A stretch of 64,000 nucleotides of DNA from an uncultured Mollicutes bacterium (GCA_900539265.1 UQBM01000004.1:1-64000); one strand, 5' to 3'. Positions 16,630 to 26,366 are shown, numbered from the stretch's first letter. The notes: generated by a model from the sequence alone, not told the origin. Numbers and translations are program-made.

Positions 16630-17787
16630 ATGAGTGAAAAAACAATCAATAAAGTCCCTAATGTTCCCAATTTAAGATTCTTCAATGATGACAACACTTG
16701 GTCAAATTCATCTCTTGAAAAAAAGTGTAAATTTGTTGGTGGTGGGACACCATCAACATTGAATCAAGATTATTGGAATGGAGATATTGCATGGATATCA
16801 TCAGCTGATTTACTTGAAGAAAATGTTCATAAATACAATGTAAGTCGATTCATAACAAAAGAGGCCATAATGAATAGTGCCACAAAAATATGTCCTATTA
16901 ATACGATAATGATAGTGTCGAGAGTTGGTGTGGGAAAAATAGCAATTAGTAATTCTGAAATATGTACTAGTCAAGATTTTACAAATCTCACAGAATATCA
17001 ATTTGATAAAAACTTTTTAGTTTATTCACTTAAAAACACTATAGAAAAACTTAAAAATTCATCTCAAGGAACATCAATAAAAGGAATTACATCAAAAGAG
17101 ATAAAGCAAATAAATATCTTCTATCCAGAAATAATCGAACAATGTAAAATAGGATTGTTTTTCAAAAAAATAGATGAACGAATAGAGTTTCAAAGCAAAA
17201 TCATTAACAAACTTGAATCCTTAATATGTACTTTAAGGTCTACAATTTTTAATAGTTATAACTGGGAATGGAATAGATTAGATACTTATATTAAATCTGG
17301 TATTATTACATTAAAGCGTGGAAACGTTATTCCTAAACATGATGAGGACAGTGAATTTAAATTTCCAGTATATTCGTCATCAATACATAATAATGGTTTA
17401 ATGGGTTATAACAATTCATACATGTTTGATAAAGAATTAATTACATGGTCTGTTGATGGTGGTGGAAACTTCTTTTATAGACCTAAGCATAAATTTAATG
17501 TTACAAATGTCTGTGGAATTATGGAAATAACAGACAATTCATATAATTATAGATTTTTATCAGAAATTCTTTTAGCACAACATTCAAGACTTATATTCGA
17601 TTATCAAACAAAAGCACACCCTAGTGTTATTGAGAAATTATATAAAATACCCAATGTGGATATAAAAATTCAAGAAAAAATAGCTTATATATTTGAGCTT
17701 TATTACACAAAGTTACAAAAAGAAAAAGATATACTTTCACTTTATAAAAAGCAAAAAGCATATCTTCTCCAAAATATGTTTATATAA
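16630..17787 (+). CDS. hsdS: Type I specificity subunit (HsdS), expressed copy
   Basis: A 385-residue protein with two target-recognition domains (about residues 15-170 and 205-350). Each is followed by a conserved helical spacer (KIGLFFKKIDERIEFQSKIINKLESL and KEKDILSLYKKQKAYLLQNMFI). It decides the DNA site of HsdM and HsdR. The start has AAGAGGTC upstream. The gene begins with a 20-base segment (16660-16679) repeated in inverse orientation at the start of the silent copy. A 17-base repeat (17191-17207) lies at the central spacer. Recombination at either pair would exchange the whole gene or the first recognition domain, changing specificity. Confidence 0.93.
   Translation: MSEKTINKVPNVPNLRFFNDDNTWSNSSLEKKCKFVGGGTPSTLNQDYWNGDIAWISSADLLEENVHKYNVSRFITKEAIMNSATKICPINTIMIVSRVGVGKIAISNSEICTSQDFTNLTEYQFDKNFLVYSLKNTIEKLKNSSQGTSIKGITSKEIKQINIFYPEIIEQCKIGLFFKKIDERIEFQSKIINKLESLICTLRSTIFNSYNWEWNRLDTYIKSGIITLKRGNVIPKHDEDSEFKFPVYSSSIHNNGLMGYNNSYMFDKELITWSVDGGGNFFYRPKHKFNVTNVCGIMEITDNSYNYRFLSEILLAQHSRLIFDYQTKAHPSVIEKLYKIPNVDIKIQEKIAYIFELYYTKLQKEKDILSLYKKQKAYLLQNMFI
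16660..16679 (+). repeat. hsdS outer inverted repeat, left arm
   Basis: AATGTTCCCAATTTAAGATT encodes NVPNLRF at the N-terminus of the expressed HsdS. The exact reverse complement is at 18906-18925 in the silent copy. It is the likely crossover site for inversion of about 2.2 kb. Confidence 0.85.
17191..17207 (+). repeat. hsdS inner inverted repeat, left arm
   Basis: CAAAGCAAAATCATTAA lies at the central conserved spacer of the expressed hsdS. Its exact reverse complement is at 18339-18355 in the silent copy. Crossover here would exchange only one recognition domain. Confidence 0.75.
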
Positions 17788-17794
17788 ACATATT
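17773..17794. repeat. 22-base perfect palindrome at the junction of the two hsdS genes
   Basis: Each half-site AATATGTTTAT encodes the shared C-terminal NMFI plus stop of one of the two converging hsdS genes. It is the centre of symmetry of the invertible region. The symmetry follows from both genes ending in the same sequence and overlapping by 8 bases. It could also act as a small bidirectional hairpin. Confidence 0.8.
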
Positions 17795-19000
17795 AGCTAA
17801 TAAATATTTCTTTTGTAAAAGATAGTCATTAAGAATTTGTTCTTCAATGGCTATTTTTTTGTCAAGTGATGTTACGATTAAAGTAATTTTAGAAATTAAT
17901 TCCTTATTAGGGATCTTAACTTTAATACCAGTAAGAGTAGATAAGACTATATAAGGCATTGCTCCTACATTTTTTTCACGATGTAGTTTTTTAGGAAGTT
18001 CAATTTCTAAAGCGAATTTTATATACAATGGATTTTTTATAAAATTTTGCAAAACATATGTTCTCTGATATGCATCAAACTTACCATTAAAATATTTAAT
18101 TAATCCAACTTCACCATTTCCAGAAATTATTAACGATTCTCCTTCAAATGAGTATTTGTCTATATAATAATCTTCTTTAGCACAAGTGAAGAATTTATAT
18201 TTACCGTTAGGATTCATAGCATTTGCATCTAATTTTCCAGTTGTAATACTACATAGTTGATTTAAGGATATGTAATCAAAATCATTTAAATCATTATAAA
18301 TAGTATGTAGAATTCTATTTCTATAAGATTTATATTCCTTAATGATTTTGCTTTGGGTTAAAATTCTTTCATCAATCATTGATAAGAATTTTCCAATTTT
18401 ATTTTGTTCTTCTATTGTTGGAGTATAAAGTTTTAAGTTCTTTAGCTCTGGAATTCCAATTCTTTGACGTGTTGATCCGGCAGTTTTTGAGGCTATTATT
18501 TTTCTAATATTTTTTGTGTTAATTTGTTCTCTCATAAAAAGTTTATTACATTTTTTAATATCTAAATTAACTCGTATAGCATCGGAACCTAACACATATC
18601 TTTTATAAAAATCATGAGCAATACAGCAACGACCTGCAGGCATCATTTTAGCAATAATTAAATCACCTGGATATGCGTTGTTTGCAATTAAACTATCAGC
18701 TTTTTTTACACTTGTGAATATTAATCTTTCAGTAAAATTTAAATAATCTTCTGTTATATTACTTAATTGAATGATAGGAACACCATCCAGCGTATAATCA
18801 TTTGTCTTTAAATCTGACCCAAAAGGTCCGCCAGCAAAAGATTTTTTTTCATTTGTCGTAAGTAATTCTAGGCTTGTTGTTGTCCACTCATATATAAATT
18901 CAGGAAATCTTAAATTGGGAACATTGGGGATTTTATTCCTTATAATATTTAAAAATTTATTAAATTGACTTATGTATAGGAGGTAATTAATATGACTCAA
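17780..19000 (-). CDS. hsdS: Silent inverted HsdS copy without a translation start
   Basis: The open frame encodes a complete HsdS-like protein with two recognition domains and spacers (IDERILTQSKIIKEYKSYRNRIL and ILNDYLLQKKYLLANMFI). Similarity to the expressed copy starts at NKIPNVPNLRF (about 18937). Upstream of that the frame runs through the complement of the recombinase's ribosome binding site and start. There is no ATG, only a TTG at 18998-19000 with no ribosome binding site, and no promoter in this orientation. It is therefore best read as a stored allele, expressed only after inversion places it behind hsdM. Its recognition domains differ from those of the expressed copy. Confidence 0.85.
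   Translation of the reverse strand: MSHINYLLYISQFNKFLNIIRNKIPNVPNLRFPEFIYEWTTTSLELLTTNEKKSFAGGPFGSDLKTNDYTLDGVPIIQLSNITEDYLNFTERLIFTSVKKADSLIANNAYPGDLIIAKMMPAGRCCIAHDFYKRYVLGSDAIRVNLDIKKCNKLFMREQINTKNIRKIIASKTAGSTRQRIGIPELKNLKLYTPTIEEQNKIGKFLSMIDERILTQSKIIKEYKSYRNRILHTIYNDLNDFDYISLNQLCSITTGKLDANAMNPNGKYKFFTCAKEDYYIDKYSFEGESLIISGNGEVGLIKYFNGKFDAYQRTYVLQNFIKNPLYIKFALEIELPKKLHREKNVGAMPYIVLSTLTGIKVKIPNKELISKITLIVTSLDKKIAIEEQILNDYLLQKKYLLANMFI
18339..18355 (-). repeat. hsdS inner inverted repeat, right arm
   Basis: Exact reverse complement of 17191-17207, at the central spacer of the silent hsdS. Confidence 0.75.
18906..18925 (-). repeat. hsdS outer inverted repeat, right arm
   Basis: Exact reverse complement of 16660-16679, at the N-terminal coding end of the silent hsdS, about 65 bases from the recombinase start. 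Confidence 0.85.
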
Positions 19001-19915
19001 ATTAAATTAAGTCAGATAATTGACTTATGGAAGAAAGACAAAAAGCAATATGTTAAAAAATCAACATATTCTGCATATGTGCTTTTAGTTAAAAATCATT
19101 TATTACCATATTTTGGTGATAAATACGAAGTTGAGGAGTCAGATGTTCAAAAGTTTGTATTTGAAAAATTGGAACAAGGACTTAGTCAAAAAACTATTAT
19201 GGACATTTTGATTGTATTAAAGATGATACTTAAGTTTGGAGTAAAACATAGGTATTTGTCTTGTCGTGAAATTGAAATTAAATTCCCCACACAAAGAGAA
19301 AATGAGGGACTTGAGGTATTAAGCCGTTCAAATCAAAGAAAAATAATGGATTATATTGAAAAAAATTTTACTTTTAAAAACTTAGGCATTTATATTTGTT
19401 TGAGTACAGGATTAAGAATAGGAGAATTATGTGCGTTAACATGGGATGATATAGATGAAGATAATGGTGTTATTTTAGTTAGGAAAACTATTCAAAGAAT
19501 ATATGTTATTGATGATGTTAAAAAAAGAACTGAATTAATTATAGATACACCAAAGACTAAAAATTCGATCAGAGATATTCCTATGACATCGAATTTAATT
19601 AAGATAATTAAACCTATTAAGAAAATTGTAAATAATGAATATTATGTTTTGACTAATGATATTAAACCAACAGAACCTAGAACATATAGGAATTATTATA
19701 AAAGGTTTATGAAAAAATTTGATATTCCGGATTTAAAGTTTCATGGATTAAGACATAGTTTTGCAACTAGGTGTATTGAAGGAAAATGTGATTATAAAAC
19801 TGTTAGCGTTATTTTAGGTCATTCAAATATAAGCACAACATTAAATTTATATGTCCACCCAAATCTTGAACAAAAGAAAAAATGTATTAATCAGATGAAT
19901 AGGTCATTAAGATAA
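18992..19915 (+). CDS. Tyrosine recombinase of the hsdS switch
   Basis: A 307-residue phage-integrase-type recombinase. The N-terminal SAM-like core-binding domain spans residues 3-90. The catalytic domain carries Arg in STGLRIGELCALTW near 137, HGLRHSFATR near 252, HSNISTTLNLYVH with the nucleophilic Tyr near 282, and a Lys in the beta-hairpin region. AGGAGG lies 8 bases before the ATG. Recombinases next to paired, opposed hsdS genes are known to invert them (phase-variable type I systems in Streptococcus and related bacteria), which fits the inverted repeats here. It is not an integron integrase by any feature I can see. Confidence 0.9.
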   Translation: MTQIKLSQIIDLWKKDKKQYVKKSTYSAYVLLVKNHLLPYFGDKYEVEESDVQKFVFEKLEQGLSQKTIMDILIVLKMILKFGVKHRYLSCREIEIKFPTQRENEGLEVLSRSNQRKIMDYIEKNFTFKNLGIYICLSTGLRIGELCALTWDDIDEDNGVILVRKTIQRIYVIDDVKKRTELIIDTPKTKNSIRDIPMTSNLIKIIKPIKKIVNNEYYVLTNDIKPTEPRTYRNYYKRFMKKFDIPDLKFHGLRHSFATRCIEGKCDYKTVSVILGHSNISTTLNLYVHPNLEQKKKCINQMNRSLR

Positions 19916-20004
19916 AATATAATTATTCTTCAACTACTGTATTTACTTATTTGAAAAAATAACAAAAAAAGTGTATAATAAATATGTGATTGGAGTTGAT
20001 TAAT

Positions 20005-23000
20005 ATGAAAGATATGTTGTCATTATCAGAATTATTTAATAAGAAGTTATTTAGAATACCAGACTATCAAAGAGGTTATGCTTGGGAAAAACAACAAGTA
20101 GAAGATTTTTGGAATGATTTAATGCTGCTTCATAAAGATAAAGAACATTATACAGGTATGTTATCATTACAAGAAATTAGACCTAAATTAGATGATGTTA
20201 ATTATTATGATTGTATTGATTTAAGAGATACTCATAAAATTTTTCATATTGTTGATGGACAACAAAGATTAACAACTTCAATGCTATTAATTAATCAAAT
20301 TATTAAAATTGATTATAGTAAATATGAACCAAGTATTTTTAATAATGAATTTATAAGTAGCATTAAAGGTAAATATATTTGTAATAACAAATGTTATGTG
20401 TTTGGCTATGAAGTAGATAATCCTAGTTTTGTTTATCTTAAAAATATATTTGGCGAATCAGATCCTACACTAATTAAGGAATCAAGATATACAAGAAACT
20501 TATCAGTTGCAAGTCATATCTTTGAAGAGAACTTAAAGAAGCTAATAAAAGATAAAGGTGTAAAGGCCGTTGAAGATTTATTCTATAAGTTAACAGAAAA
20601 GTTACAATTTAATATTCATTATATTAAACATAATTTTGATGTTCACGTTGCTTTTGAAACAATGAATAATCGTGGTAAGAAATTGTCCAACTTAGAGATA
20701 TTAAAGAATAGATTAATATATCTTTCAACTTTATATCCAGATTCAAAAAAAATGAAAGCAAAGAAATTAAATCTACAAAAAGAAATAAATGATGCTTGGA
20801 AAGAAATATATTATAATTTAGGTAAAGATTTAAATAATGAACTAGACGATGATATGTTCTTAAAAGCTCATTGGGCATTATATTTTAAGTTTAGTAAGAC
20901 TGATTCAGATACATATGTTAATGAATTGTTAAATAAATATTTTATTCCTGCAGCTGTTAATGATTTTATAAGGGAATATAATGATAGTGAACTTGATGAA
21001 GATGATATAGATTGGAGTGATGATGCACTAACGATTGAAGAAATATCATCATATGTAAAAAGTTTAAGAGAAACATCAAAATATTATTATGATACTTTTG
21101 TTCCTAATCCTAAACTATCAGAAGAAGAACAAAACTATATTCGTAAACTTAATAGAATAGGTATTGGATATAGTGCATTACGAAATTTAGTTGTTGCATC
21201 ATATTTGGTAAGTAAAGATAAAGATGCAAGTTTTGCTGAAAAACGTATTGAACTATTTAAAGCAATTGAAAGATTTATTTTCTTATGTTTTAGAACAGCA
21301 GGTTTTCAATCATCATATAAAAGTGGAGTATATTATAGATATGCAGGCCAAATGTTACAACCAGAAGGTAACTTATCTATTGATGCAGTAATTGAAGATA
21401 TTAATAAAACAGTTGATGATGATATGCCACAAATCATTCAATCGTTTATAACACAATCAAATGGATGGTTTAGTGAAAATAATCATTATGGATTCTATGC
21501 ATGGACCGGATTAAAATACTTTTTATTTGAATATGAAGAATCACTTTTAAATGCATCAACAGGAACAAAGATATCAGGAGATAATTACTTTAAGAAAAGT
21601 GAAAAAGATAAAGTATCAATTGAACATATTTTTCCACAAACACCTTCAAAATATTATTGGGCTAACCTTTATAGATCATATGATAAAGATAATGAAGTTT
21701 GGAAACTAGCAGGAACAATAGGTAACTTATTACCTCTTTCAAGTTCTATTAATTCAAGTTTGCAAAATGATTCATTTGAAGCTAAGGTTAATGGAAGAAA
21801 AGGTGCTGTTGGATATGAAATGAATTCATATTCAGCTATTGAAGTATCAAAACACCATAAATGGTTAGAAGAAGATTATCCATCATTTAATAAATATTAT
21901 TTTAGAAATATTGATGAAACTGAATTTGACTGGACACCAGAAAAGATAGAGAGAAGAGGAATACATTTACTTAAATTCTTATCTAAAAGATATAATTGTC
22001 CTTTAACAGATGAAGATATAATTAGTTTATTGCATATTGATTTTATTCATGATGAAATTAGACAAGCATTACCACCATTAGAAAAGTATGATGATGATGT
22101 CTTTGAAATCACTTCACAAAAAGGATACAATGTTGATAGAGTAAAATACTGGACTGCCTTTGAAGAATATTGTGAAGGTTTAGGATACGGATTTATGACA
22201 ACATATGATGATCCTTCTGAAAGAAACTATTTTGACTTGAGATATCAAGAAGATTTTAACTATGTATTTAAAGTAAATCGTAATGGAATTGAATTCTGTT
22301 TATATTGCTATACTCCAACAGTTTACTCAAAAATGGCTTCAATTAAAAATGAGCTAGAAGAAGCTTTAGGATGTGAATTTGTTTGGGATTTAAGCAAGGC
22401 TAATTCACTTGCTAAAAGAATTTCATTATTTAAGGATATTGATTATTCTAAATCAAATAACTGGGATGAATGTTTCGAATGGTATATTGAATGTTTTAAT
22501 AGTATAAAGGACATATTGTTATTACATTTTCCTGTTAAAAAACAAAGCGGTACAATGAGTGTTGATGAACATTTATTAACTAAACCAGAAAAAATGAGTA
22601 AAATCTATAAAGAGATTTATGGAAAAGTAAAAGACAAAATTAGTGATTTTTATGAAGTTGCTACAAATCCATACATTGCGTTTAGAACAAACAAGAATGA
22701 TAACTTTGCTGAAATATGGATTCAACGTTCACAAATTAAAGTGATGTTACGTTCAAACGAAGTAGGATATCCTGTAGGTTCTAAAGTTGGAGATTCATAT
22801 AGATGGACACACAACTGGAGAATTGCTTTAGTCAGTGAGAAACAAATAGACGAAGTTGTAGCATGTATTTTAATCAGTTATTATTCAATTGATAATAATG
22901 TAGAAATGATGAATAAAATTAAGGACAATATAAATCATATAACTGATTTTGATTTACAACAGTCAAATACATTTGAAAGAGGGGAAGTATTTTCTTTTGT

Positions 23001-23226
23001 GAAATGTGGAATACCAGCTGGAGCAGAACTAGAATACATTTATGATCCTTCTATAAAATGTACAGTTTATGATGAAAGAAAGATTAATTATAATGGTGAA
23101 ATAATGTATATGACTACATTAGTAAAACAAATAACAAAAATACCATCACCAAATGGACCATCATATTTTAGTTATAATGGAAAAAATCTTTCTGAATATT
23201 ATATTGAATATCAATCAAAGAAATAA
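20005..23226 (+). CDS. DUF262/DUF1524 GmrSD-type restriction protein with extra C-terminal domains
   Basis: A 1073-residue protein. The N-terminal DUF262 (ParB/Srx-like nucleotide-using) domain carries IPDYQRGYAWE near residue 20 and DGQQRLTT near 87. A DUF1524 HNH-type nuclease domain follows near 535-620 (SIEHIFPQTP ... GTIGNLLPLSSSINSSLQN). The GmrS and GmrD functions are thus fused in one chain, as in known type IV enzymes that cut modified phage DNA. The last 370 residues look like DUF4268 (CEFVWDL ... WDECFEWYIE), a DUF5655-like part (FAEIWIQRSQIKVMLRS) and a RAMA-like tail (IPAGAELEYIYDPSIKCTVYDE ...). These three assignments are from pattern memory and less sure. ATG 20005 was chosen over an upstream TTG because GGAG lies 9 bases before it. 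Confidence 0.88.
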   Translation: MKDMLSLSELFNKKLFRIPDYQRGYAWEKQQVEDFWNDLMLLHKDKEHYTGMLSLQEIRPKLDDVNYYDCIDLRDTHKIFHIVDGQQRLTTSMLLINQIIKIDYSKYEPSIFNNEFISSIKGKYICNNKCYVFGYEVDNPSFVYLKNIFGESDPTLIKESRYTRNLSVASHIFEENLKKLIKDKGVKAVEDLFYKLTEKLQFNIHYIKHNFDVHVAFETMNNRGKKLSNLEILKNRLIYLSTLYPDSKKMKAKKLNLQKEINDAWKEIYYNLGKDLNNELDDDMFLKAHWALYFKFSKTDSDTYVNELLNKYFIPAAVNDFIREYNDSELDEDDIDWSDDALTIEEISSYVKSLRETSKYYYDTFVPNPKLSEEEQNYIRKLNRIGIGYSALRNLVVASYLVSKDKDASFAEKRIELFKAIERFIFLCFRTAGFQSSYKSGVYYRYAGQMLQPEGNLSIDAVIEDINKTVDDDMPQIIQSFITQSNGWFSENNHYGFYAWTGLKYFLFEYEESLLNASTGTKISGDNYFKKSEKDKVSIEHIFPQTPSKYYWANLYRSYDKDNEVWKLAGTIGNLLPLSSSINSSLQNDSFEAKVNGRKGAVGYEMNSYSAIEVSKHHKWLEEDYPSFNKYYFRNIDETEFDWTPEKIERRGIHLLKFLSKRYNCPLTDEDIISLLHIDFIHDEIRQALPPLEKYDDDVFEITSQKGYNVDRVKYWTAFEEYCEGLGYGFMTTYDDPSERNYFDLRYQEDFNYVFKVNRNGIEFCLYCYTPTVYSKMASIKNELEEALGCEFVWDLSKANSLAKRISLFKDIDYSKSNNWDECFEWYIECFNSIKDILLLHFPVKKQSGTMSVDEHLLTKPEKMSKIYKEIYGKVKDKISDFYEVATNPYIAFRTNKNDNFAEIWIQRSQIKVMLRSNEVGYPVGSKVGDSYRWTHNWRIALVSEKQIDEVVACILISYYSIDNNVEMMNKIKDNINHITDFDLQQSNTFERGEVFSFVKCGIPAGAELEYIYDPSIKCTVYDERKINYNGEIMYMTTLVKQITKIPSPNGPSYFSYNGKNLSEYYIEYQSKK

Positions 23227-23232
23227 AGTGAG

Positions 23233-23258
23233 AGGTGGTCTAAGTGACTGCCTTTTTT
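23233..23258 (+). terminator. Terminator after the DUF262 gene
   Basis: AGGTGGTC (23233-23240) pairs with GACTGCCT (23246-23253), using two G-U pairs, followed by T residues. Confidence 0.6.
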
Positions 23259-23489
23259 AAATATTAAAAAGAAACTAAAAAGGAAATTTTCCAATTTAAA
23301 TTATTTAAGATTATTATATATAACCATATATATACTAAGGTGACAGATAAATATATAAATAGTATAAAGAGGTATAGTATATATAAAAGTATGGAAAACA
23401 TGTGTCACCATTCGTCACCACTAGCTGAAAGAAAAAGTTGTGGCCTCGTTCATTAATAAAATTTATGTTAACGAAAGGAACCACCTTAC
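23259..23489. other. Likely left end of the decayed IS21-family element
   Basis: No gene. GTGACA or its complement recurs (GGTGACAG near 23340, GTGTCACC near 23402, CGTCACC near 23411), which fits the multiple terminal repeats of IS21-type ends. The exact element boundary is not visible. Confidence 0.35.
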
Positions 23490-24839
23490 ATGCTTAGTCA
23501 AAAAGAAATAGAAAAATTAAGAAGATTATTTTATGAAAATCATTATACAGTAGCTGAAATAACAAGGATAATGAATGTATCTCGTAATACTTGTTATAAA
23601 TATCTTAAGTTTGTTGATTTTAATGCTTATGTTAAAGAAAACATTATTTAGATGATTATAAAGAAATAATGTTAGACATAATAAAAAAGAATAGCCTTCA
23701 TCATCATAAACAACGATATACTGGTAGTCGAGCTTATGAATATTTAAGAGAAAATTATCCAGATTTTGATTATGCTAAAATATCAACAATTAAATACTTC
23801 ACTAAACTTAAAAAAGAATTTTATTATTCACATGATGGATTTCTTCCTTTAGAACATAAACTTTGGAGTTGCTAAAGTTGATTTTGGAGATTGTAGTTTT
23901 ATAGAAAAAGGTATTAAAATATATGGTAAATACTGTGTATTATCATTTACTCATTCTAATGCATCATACATGCAAATAATGAGAAATAAGAATGCTGAAA
24001 GCATAACATTAGCTTTAAGACACATCTTTGAATACTTAAATGGAGTACCACATACAATATGGTTTGATAATGATACAGCTTTAGTTAAAATAGAAATAGA
24101 AGAATACCATGTCAAGAAAAGAACTATATGTGATACTTTTCAAAGATTTAAATTACATTATGATTTTCAAGAAGTATTCTTAAATACTGGTAGGGGATAC
24201 GAAAAAGGAACTGTAGAGCAAGGTGTAAGATTTATGAGAAGAAACCTACTTGTTCCACTTCCTTCATTTGATGACTTTGATGCATTTAATAAAGAACTAC
24301 TAGAAGAATCAAAGAATCTTCTTAAAAGAGAACATTATGCCTTAAAACAACCAATTATTGATTTACATTATGAAGACATAACTGAACTTAATCCACTTCC
24401 TCTAACAGCTTTTGAACCATCATCAATATCAACAAAAAAACTAGATAATTATGGAAGACTTACAACTGAAGGAAGACTGTATTATTACTTATCACCATCA
24501 TATGCATATAAAAAAATACAAATAAAATTCCTATCTGATGCTTTAGAGATATATGATGAAGATGGAAGACACATCATGAATGTTCCAAGACTTTCAGCAG
24601 CAAAAGGTGCAAGATATATTAACTGGAGTCCTTATATTAGACTTCTTGCAGTAAAACCAGCTGCAATGTATAACTTTTCATTTCTAGATCTATTTACTGA
24701 TAAAGATATAGTTGAAAGAATAACAAAGTTAAATTCATATGATTTAAAAATATTCTTAGAAAAGTTTGCTGATATGATTGATAGTGCTGGACTTAATGAA
24801 GCTATTAATAAAGTAACTACACTACTTAAAGATGATTAA
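23490..24839 (+). pseudogene. istA: IS21-family transposase IstA, frameshifted
   Basis: Three reading-frame pieces in order make one IstA-like transposase. MLSQKEIEKLRRLF ... ITRIMNVSRNTCYKYLK is the N-terminal HTH. The second piece, 23640-23870, is YTGSRAYEYLRENYPDFDY. The third, to 24839, holds the DDE core: KVDFGDC, WFDNDTALVK and GRGYEKGTVEQ, then a beta-barrel C-terminal domain. One-base shifts near 23640 and 23870 break it. The partner ATPase gene istB, which normally follows, is absent, so the element is a dead remnant. It separates the restriction island from the core genes downstream. Confidence 0.85.
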
Positions 24840-24924
24840 TCAAATACCTTTACTTATGTATAAGACCTATGATATACTATTATTAGTAGAAAAACTAAAA
24901 ACTAAATAATAATAGATAAATTTG

Positions 24925-24958
24925 ATGGTCAAATCTCGAGTAGTATTTGACCATTTTT
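24925..24958 (+). terminator. Hairpin with T run after the transposase remnant
   Basis: ATGGTCAAAT pairs perfectly with ATTTGACCAT around a 10-base loop, followed by T residues. Confidence 0.75.
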
Positions 24959-25218
24959 GACTCTTATAATCAAAATGTGTTCAAAAGTAAATTTAATAAC
25001 TTTTCTTAAAAATCATCTTAAAATTAATAAAATAATCATAAAATCATGCAAATACATATGATTTTAGTAAAAACTCTTTATCCTCCACTACCCCTAGGGG
25101 GCATCTAATCTCTACAGATTTTTGACTATAGAGCGGGGCCGCACTCTCGTATGAAAAAACTCGCAAAATCAAAAATCAGTGATGTGTATTTTGTGTAAAA
25201 AAGACTGTTTTAGAATAG
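24959..25218. other. Gene-free region with a GC-rich island
   Basis: No gene. About 25080-25160 is strikingly GC-rich for this DNA, with the palindrome CCCCTAGGGG and a segment GCGGGGCCGC. It may be the right end or a flank of the lost IS21 element. Confidence 0.4.
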
Positions 25219-25401
25219 AGTATAGATACATTTGAAAAATATGATGATGCCAAAGGAAATAAGGAAGTAGAAAAAATTAAGAAAATTTCTTTAGACAATA
25301 TTCAATCATTAGATGATTTTATTGTAATATTATCTGATAAAATTATAGAGATAAAAGATACAATTGTGAAGTTTTATGATTTTGGAAGCAAAATGAATTA
25401 A
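25219..25401 (+). pseudogene. 3' remnant of an unknown gene
   Basis: An open frame without a start codon encodes FEKYDDAKGNKEVEKIKK ... IIEIKDTIVKFYDFGSKMN and ends at TAA 25399-25401. A stop lies just upstream at 25216. The composition is protein-like and coiled-coil-like. It is probably the tail of a gene cut by the mobile-element insertion. No family recognised. Confidence 0.4.
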
Positions 25402-25440
25402 CAAATGTATAAAATATGATATATTAAAAAAGGTGATAAT

Positions 25441-26286
25441 ATGAATAATATAAATAATTTAATTTTAGATGAAGAAAGAGCTTTGTATCATATTACAGAT
25501 AGCAATATTGTAAATTGTAGATTTGATGGACCAAAAGATGGGGAATCAGCAATAAAAGAATGTCGCAATATTCATATTGTAGAATGTTATTTTAATTTAA
25601 GATACCCTATATGGCATACTTATCCAGTGACAATGACAAGATCAACAATGACAGAGTTTTGTCGAGCTGCTTTGTGGTATTGTCATAATGTAAAAATTGA
25701 ACAATCGAAATTATATGGTATTAAAGCGTTAAGAGAATGTCAAAACATTGAGATTAGTCAATGCGATATCATTTCTAAAGAGTTTGGTTGGAAAAATGAT
25801 GATTTAAAAATAGTTGATTCAACACTAGAAGGAGAATATGCTTTTTTTGATAGTAAAAATCTGGTTATTAAAAATTTAAAATTTGTGGGAAAATATTCGT
25901 TTCAATATTGTAAAAATTTAACAATTGAAAGTAGTTATTTAGATACAAAAGATGCTTTTTGGCATAGTGAAAATGTAGTAATCAAAGACTCCTATGTGAA
26001 AGGGGAATATCTTGCATGGTATGCTAAAAATGTTACTTTTATCAATTGCACAATTGAAGGAACTCAACCTCTATGTTATTGTAAGAATCTAGTTTTAAAA
26101 AATTGTAAGATGATCAAAACGGATTTATCATTTGAAAATAGTGAAGTGAATGCTTCCATTATTGGTCATATTGAAAGTATCAAAAATCCTTTATTAGGAT
26201 GCATTATTGCCGATACAATAGGCGATACCATTAGAGATGATCAAATCTATGGATGTAAAGCAGAAATAATGTTAAGAAAAAAATGA
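25441..26286 (+). CDS. DUF3737 family right-handed beta-helix protein
   Basis: A 281-residue protein built of short repeats of the type (N/C)-hydrophobic-x-I/V-x-x-(C/S)-x-hydrophobic (for example NIHIVECYF, NVKIEQSKL, NIEISQCDI, NLVIKNLKF, NLTIESSYL, NVVIKDSYV), the stacking pattern of a right-handed parallel beta helix. Length and the WHTYPVTMTRSTMTEFCRAALWYC segment match the DUF3737 family common in Firmicutes. No signal peptide, so it is cytosolic. Function unknown. AAAGGTGAT precedes the ATG. It is alone between the IS remnant and a terminator. Confidence 0.85.
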   Translation: MNNINNLILDEERALYHITDSNIVNCRFDGPKDGESAIKECRNIHIVECYFNLRYPIWHTYPVTMTRSTMTEFCRAALWYCHNVKIEQSKLYGIKALRECQNIEISQCDIISKEFGWKNDDLKIVDSTLEGEYAFFDSKNLVIKNLKFVGKYSFQYCKNLTIESSYLDTKDAFWHSENVVIKDSYVKGEYLAWYAKNVTFINCTIEGTQPLCYCKNLVLKNCKMIKTDLSFENSEVNASIIGHIESIKNPLLGCIIADTIGDTIRDDQIYGCKAEIMLRKK

Positions 26287-26330
26287 ATTAGAAAGATTGT
26301 TAATTAGATTGGATATATAAATAAATTTAA

Positions 26331-26366
26331 AAATAATTACTCAAATAATGAGTAGTTATTTTTTTA
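26331..26366 (+). terminator. Terminator after the DUF3737 gene
   Basis: AATAATTACTC pairs with GAGTAGTTATT across AAATAAT, followed by a T run. Confidence 0.75.

Noticed and set aside
18992..19915. Recombinase as the mobility enzyme of the 1-10 kb array
   Set aside because: It is inside the hsd locus, touching the silent hsdS, and its expected sites are the hsdS repeats. Nothing links it to the GACAAAT palindromes.
23490..24839. An active IS21 element
   Set aside because: The transposase has two frameshifts, istB is missing and no matched terminal repeats could be defined.
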